6,842 nt of DNA from Nitriliruptoraceae bacterium (GTDB taxonomy: Bacteria > Actinomycetota > Nitriliruptoria > Nitriliruptorales > Nitriliruptoraceae): assembly GCA_007117945.1 (NCBI GenBank), contig SKTN01000088.1, positions 1 through 6,842 of the forward strand, written 5' to 3'. Below are positions 5,214-6,842 of this stretch, piece after piece. The translations under genes and the position numbers were made by a program. Position 1 is the first letter of the stretch. The number at the start of each line of letters is the position of its first letter. A model generated the notes under the pieces. The model saw only the letters and a program-made list of their open reading frames with translations, was not told where the DNA came from and did not search any database.

Positions 5214-6836
5214 GTGATCACCACGCTGCGACGTTGCGCGACCTGCCAGGCGTCATCACGGGCACCTCACGCCCGGTGGTGCCCCCGGTGTGGCGCCGCA
5301 CTGGAGCGGGTCCCCGTCGCGCCACGCCGCCGGCCCCGGCGTCGCCGGCGCGACGGGGACGGCCCCGAGCAGCCCGCACGCCCCCGCCGGGTGACCGCGG
5401 GGGCCATCGTGCTGCTCCTGCTCGCCGGGCTGACCCTGACCACGCTGGACCTCGGCGAGGTGCGCCTGCCCTCCCGCCCGGCCACCCCGCCAGGGGAGGG
5501 TGAGGTGGACCTGCAGGCCGCCCGGGACGCGCCCGCGGAGGACCTGGGGGGCGCCGGCGCCGGACCGCGGGAGCCCGGCAGCACGGGCCTGTCCCTGGCT
5601 GATCCCCCCGAGGATGCGCCGTGGTTGACCGAGGACGGGGAACCCTGGAGCGGTGACCTCACCCTCGATGCTCCGGCCTCGGCGGCCGGCACGGCCACCG
5701 CCGGCGAGCTCCAGCCGGTGCCACTGGACGGCACGGGCTGGCGGATCGAGCTCGGTAGCGCCGCGGTGGCGGCCACCGGCGACGACGAGGCGGTGGTCGT
5801 CGGCACCCGCGACGGCGTGGTCCACGCCCTGGATGCCCGCACCGGCGAACCGCGGTGGGCCACGGAGCTCGGCACCCCCGCGGCGCAGGTGCTCCTGCAC
5901 GGGGAGTCGGCCCTCATCCGCCACGGCGGGGGGCAGGCCAGCGTGCTCGACCGGGACACGGGCGAGCTGCTGTGGCGGCGGGCGCCAGGGCTCGAGGAGG
6001 ACCGGGTGCTGGCGATCGGCGCCACCGATGAGGTGGTCCTGCTGGTGCTCGGGCTCCCCGACCGACCACGCCTGCTGGCCGTCGACGGCCGCGACGGTGC
6101 CCGACGCTGGGAGGCGCTGCTGACCGAGGGGTGGCTCGCCGACGCCGAGGGAGCGGTCGTCCCCGTCGGGGTGGTGGATGACGTGCTGACGGGCTTCGAC
6201 GGCGCCTCCGGGGAAGCGCGCTGGGAGCGCACCCTCGGCCCGGACGAGCGGCCCACCGAGCTGGTGGGCGAGCTGGTGCTGCTGGCGGCCAGCGACGGCT
6301 ACCGGTGGATCGACGCCGCCTCCGGTGACCTGGCCTTCCTGTCCGGCCAGCTGCTCGGCTCCTGGCTGTCCCACCCCGAGGACGGCCTCGTGCTGGCCAG
6401 CTCCGGCGGCACCTCCCTGCTGGCGTCGGCCGACGGTGCCGGCGCCGAGCGGTGGCGCACCTCCCTGCCGCGCGTGGGGGGCCGACGGGAGTGCTGCATC
6501 GGCCTCGCAGCCACCACCACGGGCGAGGTACTGGTGACCGACCGTCGGGGTCCAGAGCCGATCGTGCGGCTCCTCGACCCCGGTGACGGCGAGGTGGTCA
6601 CCGACCTCAGCACCCTCGAGGAGGTCGCCGGCCGCCAGGTGCTCACGGTGACGGCGAGCACGGCCATCGTCGGTGGGACCGCGGGGACCCTGGGTATCGA
6701 CCGTGAGGCGCGTACCGCACGCTGGCGCGTCCCCGAGCGCAGCCAGCTGCTGAGCGCCGATCCGGTGCTGCTCGCCACGGTGCGGGGCGGCATCGGCCAC
6801 GGGCAGCCCTCCACCAGCCTGCTCGCACCACCGTGA
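5214..6836 (+). CDS. Membrane-anchored zinc-ribbon / PQQ-like beta-propeller protein
   Basis: A 540-residue protein in four parts. Residues 8-26 hold CxxC-x11-CxxC (Cys8, 11, 23, 26), a small zinc ribbon. Residues 35-59 are strongly basic. Residues 61-78 are a single transmembrane helix. Residues 80-175 are a Pro/Gly/acidic linker, and the rest is a PQQ-type beta-propeller. Eight blade motifs of the form (A/L)xD-x-x-(T/S)GE-xxW end near residues 215, 254, 299, 337, 375, 414, 463 and 504. The positive-inside rule puts the zinc ribbon in the cytoplasm and the propeller outside. The blades resemble BamB and related non-enzymatic propellers more than PQQ dehydrogenases, since no quinoprotein active site is seen; a scaffold or binding role is inferred. 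Adjacent Cys427-Cys428 are the only cysteines outside the zinc ribbon. It is divergent from uppS with an 80-bp gap. The exact function is unknown. Confidence 0.8.
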   Translation: MITTLRRCATCQASSRAPHARWCPRCGAALERVPVAPRRRPRRRRRDGDGPEQPARPRRVTAGAIVLLLLAGLTLTTLDLGEVRLPSRPATPPGEGEVDLQAARDAPAEDLGGAGAGPREPGSTGLSLADPPEDAPWLTEDGEPWSGDLTLDAPASAAGTATAGELQPVPLDGTGWRIELGSAAVAATGDDEAVVVGTRDGVVHALDARTGEPRWATELGTPAAQVLLHGESALIRHGGGQASVLDRDTGELLWRRAPGLEEDRVLAIGATDEVVLLVLGLPDRPRLLAVDGRDGARRWEALLTEGWLADAEGAVVPVGVVDDVLTGFDGASGEARWERTLGPDERPTELVGELVLLAASDGYRWIDAASGDLAFLSGQLLGSWLSHPEDGLVLASSGGTSLLASADGAGAERWRTSLPRVGGRRECCIGLAATTTGEVLVTDRRGPEPIVRLLDPGDGEVVTDLSTLEEVAGRQVLTVTASTAIVGGTAGTLGIDREARTARWRVPERSQLLSADPVLLATVRGGIGHGQPSTSLLAPP

Positions 6837-6842
6837 GCGGCA

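Noticed and set aside
5256..6800. A 514-codon open frame antisense to the propeller gene
   Set aside because: Very GC-rich genes leave long stop-free shadows. This frame has no recognisable domain, whereas the + strand encodes a coherent zinc ribbon, membrane helix and blade repeats.
5214..6836. A PQQ-dependent alcohol or glucose dehydrogenase
   Set aside because: Only the short blade motifs are present. The protein is anchored by an N-terminal helix with a zinc ribbon, and no quinoprotein calcium or catalytic motif is apparent.
1..6842. A defence, mobile or biosynthetic system
   Set aside because: No transposase, integrase, nuclease, toxin/antitoxin, CRISPR repeat, tRNA or large synthase was seen. 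Base composition appears even across the window and the genes look chromosomal and mostly housekeeping.

Overview
The window is very GC-rich DNA (by eye above 70%, with nearly every third codon position G or C). It is densely packed with genes on both strands. Codon usage, GTG starts, two starts that look leaderless, and actinobacterial-type versions of the kinase, NUDIX and UppS proteins all suggest a high-GC actinobacterium. I cannot name the genus; a deep-branching actinobacterial class is only a guess. I see no mobile element, RNA gene, CRISPR array or phage gene. Every gap between genes is under 130 bp.

Layout from left to right: (1) the C-terminal end of an unrecognised protein, reading in from the left edge on the + strand (2-310). 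(2) A convergent EamA/DMT-family transporter on the - strand (300-1457), whose stop overlaps the previous gene's tail by 11 bp. (3) A 129-bp divergent intergenic region with repeated GTACAG/TACAG words. (4) A MocR-type regulator, GntR helix-turn-helix fused to an aminotransferase-like domain (1587-2909, +). (5) A two-gene + strand unit: a uridine kinase-like P-loop kinase (2989-3642) with a CoA-pyrophosphatase-type NUDIX hydrolase (3639-4253), joined by an ATGA stop/start overlap. (6) uppS, the cis-prenyltransferase for the lipid carrier of cell-wall synthesis (4312-5133, -), convergent with the NUDIX gene. (7) A divergent gene for a membrane-anchored protein with a zinc ribbon, one transmembrane helix and a PQQ-type beta-propeller (5214-6836, +).

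The clearest functional unit is the divergent transporter/MocR pair. MocR regulators commonly lie opposite a transporter or metabolic gene that they control, so this one probably senses PLP or an amino compound and controls the EamA exporter and itself. The kinase and NUDIX genes look like nucleotide/cofactor housekeeping and are probably translationally coupled. UppS and the propeller protein share a divergent promoter region and both concern the cell envelope, but a functional link is speculative.

Most of the window is ordinary chromosomal content. The points most worth a second look are the putative MocR operator, the His in place of the usual active-site Tyr in the MocR domain, the matching TACCCT-spacer-GTG leaderless starts, and the zinc-ribbon/TM/propeller protein.
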